DNA of 5,502 bases from an uncultured Dietzia sp. (GTDB lineage Bacteria; Actinomycetota; Actinomycetes; Mycobacteriales; Mycobacteriaceae). Made by a program: the position numbers and the translations under genes. The notes below the pieces were generated by a model. That model searched no databases and had not been told where the DNA came from. It saw nothing but the letters and a program-made list of their open reading frames with translations. Position 1 is the stretch's first letter; each line of letters begins with the position of its first letter. The DNA lies in NCBI GenBank assembly GCA_946570335.1, contig CAMNYG010000114.1:1-5502 (forward strand), written 5' to 3'. This document shows positions 1 to 5,502 of this stretch, piece after piece.

Positions 1-9
1 AGGCCTGTG

Positions 10-771
10 TCAGGCCGGTACGGCCCGGCGCGACCGGCCGCCGAACAGTGGCTCGTACAGCGCGCCTGCGATGAGCGCGCCCACGATGGGCGCCAGCCAG
101 AACAGCCAGAGCTGTCCGGGGGCCCCGTCCCCGTTGAAGAACGCCACGGCAGTGGAACGGGCCGGGTTGACGGAGGTGTTGGTGATCGGGATCGAGATGA
201 GGTGGATGAGGGTGAGGGTCAGGCCGATGGCGGCCGGCGCGAACCCGACGGGAGCACGACGGTCTGTTGCGCCGAGGATCACCCAGACGAACAGGGCTGT
301 GAGAACGATCTCGATGAGCAGCGCGGAGAGCAGGCTGTACCCGTCGGGGGAATGGGCGCCGTAGCCGTTGGCCGCCATCCCGCCGGTGGCCTCGAAACCG
401 GCCTTGCCGCTGGCGACCACGAAGATCAGCGTGCCTCCGAGCAGTCCGCCCACCACCTGGCTCACGATGTAGAGCGGAAGTCGCGACCAGGGCAGACGTC
501 CGGACATCGCGGCGCCGACGCTGACGGCGGGATTGAAGTGGGCACCCGAGATGTGGGCGACGGCGTAGGCGCCGGTCAGGACGGTGAGGCCGAAGGCCAG
601 TGCGACGCCGAGGTAGCCGACCCCCACGGGGACGAGCGCACCGGCCTCGCCGTCGGCGACCTGGATGGCGGCGAAGACCGCGGTGCCGCACCCTCCGAGG
701 ACGAGCCAGAACGTGCCGATGAGTTCGGCGGCCACGATCGCGGGAGTGGACGGTGGTGTTGGGTCGGACAT
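10..771 (-). CDS. aqpZ: AqpZ-type aquaporin (MIP family water channel)
   Basis: Integral membrane channel for passive water movement across the cytoplasmic membrane; a homotetramer in this family. The 253-residue product has the six-helix plus two half-helix MIP plan, with both signature loops: HFNPAVS (NPA at residues 80-82) and SVNPARS (NPA at 202-204). The aromatic/arginine filter can be read as F60, H190, T199 and R205. This is the water-selective AqpZ set and not the wider glycerol-facilitator set, so water is the likely substrate. The stretch around the second NPA closely resembles proteobacterial AqpZ as I remember it. The ATG at 771 is chosen because a strong Shine-Dalgarno lies just upstream. 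A GTG at 825 would add 18 residues but would place that Shine-Dalgarno inside the gene. The stop is a TGA at 10-12, so the gene is complete. It lies 176 bp downstream of the Sir2 gene on the same strand and may have its own promoter. Confidence 0.96.
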   Translation of the reverse strand: MSDPTPPSTPAIVAAELIGTFWLVLGGCGTAVFAAIQVADGEAGALVPVGVGYLGVALAFGLTVLTGAYAVAHISGAHFNPAVSVGAAMSGRLPWSRLPLYIVSQVVGGLLGGTLIFVVASGKAGFEATGGMAANGYGAHSPDGYSLLSALLIEIVLTALFVWVILGATDRRAPVGFAPAAIGLTLTLIHLISIPITNTSVNPARSTAVAFFNGDGAPGQLWLFWLAPIVGALIAGALYEPLFGGRSRRAVPA

Positions 772-780
772 GCGTCGGAT

Positions 781-790
781 TCCTCCTCCT
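781..790 (-). promoter_or_regulatory. Shine-Dalgarno of aqpZ
   Basis: On the minus strand the sequence AGGAGGAGGA lies 9 bases upstream of the ATG at 771. It is an almost ideal anti-16S match at normal spacing. It decides the start codon against the in-frame GTG at 825, and suggests efficient translation. Confidence 0.85.
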
Positions 791-846
791 GGAAGTCCCG
801 GGCCACTGCCGGGCAGCGCTGTCACCGCGACGTCGCTGATAACAGA

Positions 847-852
847 ACGCTA
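847..852 (-). promoter_or_regulatory. Possible -10 element upstream of aqpZ
   Basis: The minus strand reads TAGCGT here, fitting the TANNNT pattern common for actinobacterial housekeeping promoters. It lies about 75 bp upstream of the aqpZ start, in the 176-bp gap after sir2. No convincing -35 hexamer is seen at 16-18 bp spacing. This is a guess from one short match. Confidence 0.2.
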
Positions 853-947
853 GACGGCCGGCCGGGCTGCGGAGGTCGGAACGACGATCCGCGGGTCCGC
901 CACGTTCGGAATGGCGCCGCGATGGGGGAGTGCAGCACGGGCCGCTG

Positions 948-1718
948 TCAGTCGGACAGCAGATCGGGGAGCACCCGCCCCGCGGGCGCGCGGAGGTGGA
1001 CGTCCACCTCGCGGCCCAGGCCGGAGGGGCCGGGATTGACCTCGATGACGGATATGCCTGTCTCCGCGGCGAGCGCGGGCAGTGACGCGGCGGGATGGAC
1101 GAGGCCCGACGTGCCGACGACGACGACAGCCGAGGCCCCGGTGACGGCGGACACCGAAGCCTCCCACGCGGCCGACGGCAGCATCTCACCGAACCACACC
1201 ACACCGGGCCTGGCCCGCCCGTCGCTACGGGGGCAGCGGGGCGGTTCGAGGTGATCCACCGGCGCCGCCGACGGCGGGCCGGGGTCCATCGGTTCCCCGC
1301 AGGTGTCGCAGCGGTGCGCGAACAGGCTGCCGTGGACGTGGTGGACCACCGTCGAGCCGGCGCGCTCGTGTAGATCGTCGACGTTCTGGGTGACCACCAC
1401 GACCTGGCGGTGCCTCTCGGCCCGGGCGACGGCGATATGGCCGGCATTGGGTGGGGCCGTGGACACGAGATGTTCGCGCCAGCGGTACCAGGCCCACACC
1501 CTGTCCCGGTCGTGCAGCCAGGCCTCGGGCGTGGCCAGTTCGGTGGGGTCATAGCGCTCCCACAACCCGGTCTGGGCGTCGCGGAAAGTGGGTACTCCGC
1601 TCTCGGCGCTCATACCGGCGCCGCTGAGAACGACGAGAGGCCCGCCGCCCGAGAGGGCGTGGCGGGCCTTGCTCAGCGCGGCACGGAACTCCTGTGTGTC
1701 CGGGGTGTCAGTGCTCAT
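948..1718 (-). CDS. cobB: Sir2-family NAD-dependent protein deacylase (sirtuin)
   Basis: Cytoplasmic enzyme that removes acyl groups from lysines, consuming NAD+ and releasing nicotinamide and O-acyl-ADP-ribose. The 256 residues carry the full sirtuin core: GAGMSAESGVPTFRD (33-47, NAD binding), TQNVDDLHE (110-118), the catalytic His129 in the HG motif, a zinc module starting CDTC (C137, C140), RPGVVWFGE (170-178), VGTS (201-204) and EVNP (226-229). Y78-x-x-R81 (in WYRWR) matches the Tyr/Arg pair of class III sirtuins (SIRT5, E. coli CobB), so desuccinylation or demalonylation is plausible as well as deacetylation. Oddity: the second zinc pair reads C162-P-R-S165, with Ser where the fourth Cys is expected. 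The protein resembles M. tuberculosis Rv1151c in length and motif order. The ATG at 1718 lacks a good Shine-Dalgarno, and no better in-frame start is seen. It lies 46 bp downstream of the secreted-protein gene, so co-transcription is possible. Confidence 0.95.
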   Translation of the reverse strand: MSTDTPDTQEFRAALSKARHALSGGGPLVVLSGAGMSAESGVPTFRDAQTGLWERYDPTELATPEAWLHDRDRVWAWYRWREHLVSTAPPNAGHIAVARAERHRQVVVVTQNVDDLHERAGSTVVHHVHGSLFAHRCDTCGEPMDPGPPSAAPVDHLEPPRCPRSDGRARPGVVWFGEMLPSAAWEASVSAVTGASAVVVVGTSGLVHPAASLPALAAETGISVIEVNPGPSGLGREVDVHLRAPAGRVLPDLLSD

Positions 1719-1764
1719 CAGCGCAACGGGACCGGCCCTCGACCGGGGCGGCGACGATCCGGTC

Positions 1765-2457
1765 TCAGCCGACGAAGGCGGACCCCACGGTCGGGAACGG
1801 CACGCAATTGGCGGTCCCTCCGTTCTCGAGCTCGGTGGTCACGCCACCCTGGAGCACCATGAGGACGTGCCCGGGGCCGGTGTCGGCGACGCCGTTCAGG
1901 GTGGCGGGGCCACCCTCGTTGATGCCGTTGTAGGTCAGGACGGTCGAACCGTGGCGGCCGTTGTGGATGTTGACCCAGTCCACGGTCATGGGCTGCACCT
2001 GGTGGTCGGCCACACCCTCGGTGCCCAGCGCGGTGAAGACGAATCCAAGCTGGCCGGCCGGGACGCCGGGTACCGGAAGATCGGCCGGTCCGGGGACGGC
2101 CGTGGCGGCACCCACGGCGGTCTGCTCGCCGCCGATGCAGTTCTGCATGAGGGTCGGGTACGCGAACTGCGCGATGACCGGGCCGTTCTCGGGAATAGGC
2201 GTGCCCGGCTCGCCGGTGCCGCGGAAGAAGCCGACGAGTCGCAGGATCGTGCCCCGGGTGTCCTCGGGGATCCACTGCTGGTCGGCCAGGTTCTCCATGG
2301 CCTGGAGAACGGGCTCGGTCGGGCGGCCCAGTTCGTCGAGCGACTGTGCGCTGGCGGTGGCTGGCGCGGCCAGGCCCACGGCCATGGCGGCGACGGCGCT
2401 GATGCCGAGGGTCCGGAACGAGGTCCTGAGCGAGTGGCGGATCACTGGCGAGTCCAT
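1765..2457 (-). CDS. Secreted protein of unknown function
   Basis: I do not recognise a named family. The 230-residue product begins with a classical Sec signal peptide: a basic stretch (R7, R11, R15), a hydrophobic core at about 18-32, and an Ala-Ser-Ala motif ending at A37 that suggests signal peptidase I cleavage before Q38. There is no lipobox cysteine and no further membrane helix. The mature part, about 193 residues, is mildly acidic and rich in Gly, Pro, Thr and Val. It has exactly two cysteines, C107 (MQNCIGG) and C218 (TANCVPF), which could form one disulfide spanning most of the domain. The alternation of short hydrophobic stretches and Gly/Asn turns between about 137 and 210 suggests a beta-rich fold. 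I have the impression of similar exported proteins in Mycobacteriales but cannot name one. The start is uncertain: no clear Shine-Dalgarno precedes the ATG at 2457, and a GTG four codons later (2445) would give an equally good signal peptide. It is the first of three minus-strand genes and is divergent from typA. Confidence 0.85.
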   Translation of the reverse strand: MDSPVIRHSLRTSFRTLGISAVAAMAVGLAAPATASAQSLDELGRPTEPVLQAMENLADQQWIPEDTRGTILRLVGFFRGTGEPGTPIPENGPVIAQFAYPTLMQNCIGGEQTAVGAATAVPGPADLPVPGVPAGQLGFVFTALGTEGVADHQVQPMTVDWVNIHNGRHGSTVLTYNGINEGGPATLNGVADTGPGHVLMVLQGGVTTELENGGTANCVPFPTVGSAFVG

Positions 2458-2540
2458 TCTTCGGATGAGGCGGGCGGATCGGGCGGCGACGGGCCGTCCG
2501 GTCGACCGCTAGATAATCTCACAATGTCCCGAGGCGCGAA

Positions 2541-2563
2541 CACCTGGGCGTCGTTGGCAGGTG
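2541..2563. repeat. Short inverted repeat CACCTG-N11-CAGGTG
   Basis: Perfect 6-bp arms at 2541-2546 and 2558-2563 surround an 11-base centre. It lies 84-106 bp upstream of the secreted-protein start. It could be an operator half-site pair, but arms this short are common by chance in GC-rich DNA. Confidence 0.3.
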
Positions 2564-2576
2564 CGTTCTGGGGCCA

Positions 2577-2610
2577 GTGTTACAGATGGTGCGCGTGATG
2601 TAAATAACAC
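2577..2610. repeat. Imperfect inverted repeat in AT-rich island
   Basis: The outer arms GTGTTA (2577-2582) and TAACAC (2605-2610) are perfect complements. An inner pair TTACA (2580-2584) and TGTAA (2599-2603) is also complementary. This makes a 34-bp dyad with an asymmetric four-base insertion in the right arm. It stands out in otherwise GC-rich DNA and overlaps the Crp-like site, so it probably marks a protein-binding region and not a transcript hairpin. There is no following T-run to make it a terminator. Confidence 0.4.
2594..2609. promoter_or_regulatory. Candidate Crp/GlxR-type binding site
   Basis: CGTGATGTAAATAACA matches the actinobacterial Crp/GlxR consensus TGTGA-NN-TA-NN-TCACA at 10 of 12 defined positions, including the central TA. 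It lies 137 bp upstream of the secreted-protein start and about 240 bp upstream of the typA start. From position alone it could act on either gene. A cAMP-responsive regulator is inferred, not shown. Confidence 0.4.
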
Positions 2611-2716
2611 GGAGCCGGATCGGTGTGGTGTCCGGGTATCGCTGATGTGCGGATGTGGGTCGGCTTCCCTCGCGGTGCGGCATTCCGTCGGATAGGGAGA
2701 AGACCCCGCGAACGGG

Positions 2717-2722
2717 TAACGT
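2717..2722 (+). promoter_or_regulatory. Possible typA -10 element
   Basis: TAACGT fits the TANNNT pattern and would give a leader of roughly 120 bases before the typA ATG. No -35 match is seen at normal spacing, so this is weak. Confidence 0.2.
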
Positions 2723-2834
2723 GGATCCGCACGCGCGGACATTTTCCGGAACGCGCCTGTGGATCTTGTGGAGCACCTCCGCCGATTCCCGTCATGCGCC
2801 CGGCGGTCAGAGCCGCCCGGCGCCGAACGCCTCC

Positions 2835-2842
2835 GAGGGAGA
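2835..2842 (+). promoter_or_regulatory. Shine-Dalgarno of typA
   Basis: GAGGGAGA lies 9 bases upstream of the ATG at 2852. It supports this start over the in-frame GTG at 2759, which would add 31 residues unlike the family N-terminus. Confidence 0.75.
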
Positions 2843-2851
2843 ACCCAGCGT

Positions 2852-4762
2852 ATGGCCCTGACCGAGTTCCGTAACGTCGCCATCGTGGCGCACGTCGACC
2901 ACGGTAAGACGACTCTCGTCGACGCTCTGCTGCGTCAGTCGGGAGCGTTCGACGAGCGGGCGGAGCTGGTGGACCGCATCATGGACTCCGGCGACCTGGA
3001 GCGTGAGAAGGGCATCACGATCCTCGCCAAGAACACCGCGGTCCGTCGGCCCGGAGCCGGTGCCGGCGGCGCGGATCTCGTCCTCAACATCATCGACACC
3101 CCCGGTCACGCCGACTTCGGTGGCGAGGTCGAGCGTGGGCTGTCGATGGTCGACGGCGTGGTGCTGCTCATCGACTCCTCCGAGGGGCCGCTGCCGCAGA
3201 CCCGCTTCGTCCTTCGTAAAGCGCTCGGTGCCTCGCTGCCCGTGATCATCGTGGTGAACAAGACCGACCGTCCCGACGCGCGTATCGACGAGGTCGTCGA
3301 GGAGGCGCAGGACCTCCTCCTCGACCTGGCCGCGGACCTCGAGGATCCCGCCGCCCAGGCCGCCGCCGAGCATGCGCTCGAGCTGCCGGTCGTGTTCGCC
3401 TCCGGCCGCGCGGGAAAGGCGTCCACCACCCAGCCGGCCAACGGCCAGGAGCCGGACGGTGAGAACCTCGACGGCCTCTTCAAGCTGCTCTATGACGTGA
3501 TCCCGGCGCCGAAGGGCGATGTCGAGGCCCCACTGCAGGCCCATGTCACCAACCTGGACGCCTCGAACTTCCTCGGTCGTATCGGTCTGGTGCGCATTCA
3601 CAACGGCCGTCTGCGCAAGGGCCAGCAGGTCGCGTGGATCCACAACACGCCGGACGGCGAGCAGGTGACCAAGTCCGTCAAGATCTCCGAACTGCTCAAG
3701 ACCGAAGGCGTCAAGCGGGTCCCGACCGACGAGGCCGTCGCCGGCGACATCGTGGCGGTGGCCGGGATCAGCGACATCATGATCGGAGACACCCTCGCCG
3801 ATTCCGAGAACCCGGTGCCGCTGCCCGCCATCACCGTCGACGAGCCTGCGATCTCCATGACCATCGGCGTCAACACCTCGCCGATGGCCGGACGTAACGG
3901 GGGCACCAAGCTCACCGCACGGATGGTCAAGGCCCGGCTCGACCAGGAGCTGGTCGGCAACGTCTCGCTCAAGGTGCTCGACACCGAGCGTCCGGATGAC
4001 TGGGAGGTGCAGGGCCGTGGCGAGATGGCGCTCTCCGTCCTCGTCGAGACCATGCGTCGCGAGGGGTTCGAACTGACCGTCGGCAAGCCGCAGGTCGTCA
4101 CCAAGACGATCGACGGCAAGCTCCACGAACCGTTCGAGCACATGACCATCGACGTCCCCGAGGAGCACCTCGGTGCCGTCACGCAGCTGATGGCGGCCCG
4201 TAAGGGGCGCATGGAGCAGATGAGTAACCACGGCAGCGGCTGGGTGCGGATGGAGTTCACCGTGCCGGCGCGTGGTCTCATCGGCTTCCGCACCATCTTC
4301 ATGACCGAGACCCGCGGTTCGGGAATCGCCAACTCGGTCTCCGCCGGATACGAGCCCTGGGCCGGTGAGATCCGCGCCCGCCACACCGGCTCGCTGGTCG
4401 CCGACCGTGCGGGAAAGGCCACCACGTTCGCCCTGCTGGGCCTGGCCGATCGTGGAGACTTCTTCATCGAGCCCGGCGCAGAGGTGTACGAAGGCGTCGT
4501 GGTGGGGGAGAACCCCCGCTCCGAGGACATGGATGTCAACATCACCAAGGAGAAGAAGCTCACCAATATGCGCGCGGCGAGCTCCGACGCCACTGAGACG
4601 CTGTCCAAGCACAAGAGCCTGACTCTCGAGGAGGCCATGGAGTTCTGTGCCGTCGACGAGTGCGTCGAGGTAGCCCCCGAAGCGATCCGGGTCCGTAAGG
4701 TGCTGCTCACGGCCACGGAGAGGGCCAAAGCGCGGAGCCGCTCCAAGGCGCGCGACAAGTAG
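2852..4762 (+). CDS. typA: Ribosome-associated translational GTPase TypA/BipA
   Basis: An EF-G-like GTPase that binds the 70S ribosome and is linked in other bacteria to stress and cold adaptation and to 50S assembly. The 636-residue product starts MALTEFRNVAIVAHVDHGKT, the normal family N-terminus. The G motifs are complete: G1 AHVDHGKTT (13-21), G2 around GITILAKNTA (54-63, with T56), G3 DTPGHADF (82-89), G4 NKTDR (136-140) and G5 ASGRAG (183-188). A beta-barrel domain II follows (about 225-325). Domains III and V come next, with GRGEMALSVL (388-397) and RGLIGFR (474-480). The BipA-specific C-terminal domain is marked by GKATTFAL (521-528), GAEVYEGVVVG (542-552) and KKLTNMRA (568-575). It is slightly longer than E. 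coli BipA because of a short acidic/alanine-rich stretch before G5 (about 161-176) and a longer segment after G5 (about 188-206), which I believe is usual in actinobacteria. It ends in a basic tail (A621-K636). The lipoprotein gene follows 21 bp later, probably in one transcript. Confidence 0.97.
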   Translation: MALTEFRNVAIVAHVDHGKTTLVDALLRQSGAFDERAELVDRIMDSGDLEREKGITILAKNTAVRRPGAGAGGADLVLNIIDTPGHADFGGEVERGLSMVDGVVLLIDSSEGPLPQTRFVLRKALGASLPVIIVVNKTDRPDARIDEVVEEAQDLLLDLAADLEDPAAQAAAEHALELPVVFASGRAGKASTTQPANGQEPDGENLDGLFKLLYDVIPAPKGDVEAPLQAHVTNLDASNFLGRIGLVRIHNGRLRKGQQVAWIHNTPDGEQVTKSVKISELLKTEGVKRVPTDEAVAGDIVAVAGISDIMIGDTLADSENPVPLPAITVDEPAISMTIGVNTSPMAGRNGGTKLTARMVKARLDQELVGNVSLKVLDTERPDDWEVQGRGEMALSVLVETMRREGFELTVGKPQVVTKTIDGKLHEPFEHMTIDVPEEHLGAVTQLMAARKGRMEQMSNHGSGWVRMEFTVPARGLIGFRTIFMTETRGSGIANSVSAGYEPWAGEIRARHTGSLVADRAGKATTFALLGLADRGDFFIEPGAEVYEGVVVGENPRSEDMDVNITKEKKLTNMRAASSDATETLSKHKSLTLEEAMEFCAVDECVEVAPEAIRVRKVLLTATERAKARSRSKARDK

Positions 4763-4783
4763 ACGGCGGACCGGGGGACACAC

Positions 4784-5502
4784 ATGGCGACGAAGGGGGC
4801 GTCAGTGCGCCGCCGGGCCGGGGCGCTTCTGGTGGCGGCCGGAACCGTTCTCGTCGTCGTCACCGGATGCGTCGCCGACCCGCCACCCCCCACGGTGGTC
4901 GGCGGTGAGGACAACACCGCCGACGGGGCGGACGTGAGCCTGACCGCCGGTGGTCTGCTCCTCACTCTCGACCGGGTCGACGAGGGCTTCAACCCCCACC
5001 TGCTCGCGGACCAGGGCGTCGACACCGACCTGGTGGCCTCGCTACTCCTGCCCAGTGCGTTCGTCCCCGGTCCGACCGGTGATCCGGTGCTCAACCGCGA
5101 TCTCCTGGTCTCGGCGGCGCCGCTGCCCGACGCTCCGGCGACCATCCGGTACACGATCGACCCCCAGGCGCAGTGGTCGGACGGTGTGCCCGTGGCCGCC
5201 GAGGACTTCGAATACCTGTGGCGCCAGATGACGACCCAGCCCGGGGTCGTCGACCCGGCGGGATACGAGCAGATCGTCGCCGTGCGCTCCGGCGCGGGCG
5301 GCAAGGTCGTCGACGTGGTCTTCGACACCGAGCCGACGCACTGGCGCACGCTGTTCTCCAACCTCCTGCCCGCCCACATCCTCAAGGACGCCCCCGACGG
5401 TTTCGAGGGCGCGATGTCCGGAATCCCGGTCATGAGCGCGGGCCCGTACATGATCCGGGCCGCCGACCTGGGGCGTGGGGAGATCGAGTTCGTCCCCAAT
5501 GA
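4784..5502 (+). CDS. lpqW: LpqW-like lipoprotein, solute-binding protein family 5 fold (partial)
   Basis: The gene is open to the window end; 239 residues are visible of an expected 500-600. It begins with a lipoprotein signal: basic R9-R11, a hydrophobic core at 13-26 and the lipobox VTGC with C29 as the lipidation site. This is followed by a Pro/Thr/Asp-rich linker, so the protein should be anchored on the outer face of the membrane. The rest looks like an OppA/DppA-type binding protein: GFNPHLLAD (68-76), the family signature WSDGVPVAAEDF (131-142) and AGPYMI (219-224). Position right after typA matches M. tuberculosis Rv1165-Rv1166, where the lipoprotein is LpqW. In mycobacteria and corynebacteria LpqW controls periplasmic mannosylation in PIM/lipomannan/lipoarabinomannan synthesis and does not import peptide. 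The start may be the ATG at 4784 (GGGGGA 5 bases upstream) or the GTG at 4805 (also preceded by a G-run); the latter gives a tighter signal peptide. An ordinary peptide-binding protein remains possible because no permease genes are visible either way. Confidence 0.82.
   Translation, partial: MATKGASVRRRAGALLVAAGTVLVVVTGCVADPPPPTVVGGEDNTADGADVSLTAGGLLLTLDRVDEGFNPHLLADQGVDTDLVASLLLPSAFVPGPTGDPVLNRDLLVSAAPLPDAPATIRYTIDPQAQWSDGVPVAAEDFEYLWRQMTTQPGVVDPAGYEQIVAVRSGAGGKVVDVVFDTEPTHWRTLFSNLLPAHILKDAPDGFEGAMSGIPVMSAGPYMIRAADLGRGEIEFVPN

Larger units (their letters stand above)
2458..2851. other. Divergent intergenic region (secreted protein / typA)
   Basis: This 394-bp stretch contains no gene I can support. 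Short open frames on both strands here have no credible start or domain. It must hold the promoters of the minus-strand secreted-protein gene and of typA. It contains an AT-rich island around 2577-2610 with a Crp/GlxR-like site and a larger imperfect dyad, a second small dyad at 2541-2563, and an AT-rich patch (AGATAATCT, 2511-2519) that could be part of a minus-strand -10 region. No RNA gene or terminator is evident. Confidence 0.7.

Noticed and set aside
7..1254. Long plus-strand open frame (415 codons) antisense to aqpZ and the Sir2 gene
   Set aside because: It lies opposite two genes with unmistakable family motifs. The predicted protein is Gly/Arg/Asp-rich low-complexity sequence with no domain, typical of a high-GC shadow frame.
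1730..1764. Hairpin potential (GACCGG / CCGGTC) between the secreted-protein stop and the Sir2 start
   Set aside because: The stem is only 6 bp with a 12-base loop and no T-run, so it is not a convincing terminator.
1588..2598. 336-codon plus-strand frame opposite the secreted protein and the Sir2 start
   Set aside because: No domain and Gly/Arg-rich composition; the opposite strand has a signal peptide and conserved-looking protein.
2744..2751. Perfect palindrome TTCCGGAA upstream of typA
   Set aside because: Eight bases are too short to mean much in DNA of this composition, and no known operator matches.
2509..2883. 124-codon minus-strand frame in the divergent intergenic region
   Set aside because: It has no credible Shine-Dalgarno, runs back over the typA start, and has an Arg/Pro/Ser-rich product with no domain.
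4064..4073. GTTCGAAC-type palindrome inside typA, resembling half of an actinobacterial SOS box
   Set aside because: It is simply Phe-Glu codons inside the gene and lacks the spaced TCGAAC-N4-GTTCGA arrangement.
2807..4783. 658-codon minus-strand open frame opposite typA
   Set aside because: Mirror of the typA coding frame. The product is His/Asp/Gly/Leu-rich without a recognisable domain; it arises from GC-rich third positions.
3598..5499. 633-codon minus-strand open frame spanning typA and the lipoprotein gene
   Set aside because: It crosses two well supported plus-strand genes, and its Ser/Arg/Pro/Thr-rich translation has no domain. Its length comes from strong codon bias.

Overview
The window reads as chromosomal DNA of a high-GC actinobacterium. 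The third codon position is overwhelmingly G or C, and long spurious antisense open frames occur, as is typical of such genomes. The gene order typA followed by an LpqW-type lipoprotein is the order known from Mycobacterium tuberculosis (Rv1165-Rv1166), which points to the Mycobacteriales (Dietzia, Gordonia, Rhodococcus, Corynebacterium or relatives). I cannot fix the genus from sequence alone.

Layout. Three genes lie on the minus strand in the left half. Read in their own direction they are: a secreted protein of unknown function (2457 to 1765), a Sir2-family NAD-dependent protein deacylase (1718 to 948), and an AqpZ-type water channel (771 to 10). The first two are 46 bp apart and could be co-transcribed. 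The aquaporin follows after a 176-bp gap and has its own strong ribosome binding site. A divergent intergenic region (2458-2851, 394 bp) holds a patch of AT-rich dyads, including a Crp/GlxR-like site. It separates these genes from two plus-strand genes: the ribosome-associated GTPase TypA/BipA (2852-4762) and, 21 bp later, an LpqW-like solute-binding-protein-fold lipoprotein (4784 to beyond the window end).

Functionally the window is mostly ordinary core genome: water flux, reversal of lysine acylation, a translation and stress GTPase, and a lipoprotein linked in relatives to cell-envelope lipomannan/lipoarabinomannan synthesis. I see no phage, insertion sequence, CRISPR array or RNA gene. 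The points most worth a second look are a Cys-to-Ser change at the fourth zinc ligand of the Sir2 protein, the regulatory dyads upstream of the secreted protein, and that unrecognised secreted protein itself. I do not see convincing evidence of a new multi-gene system here.
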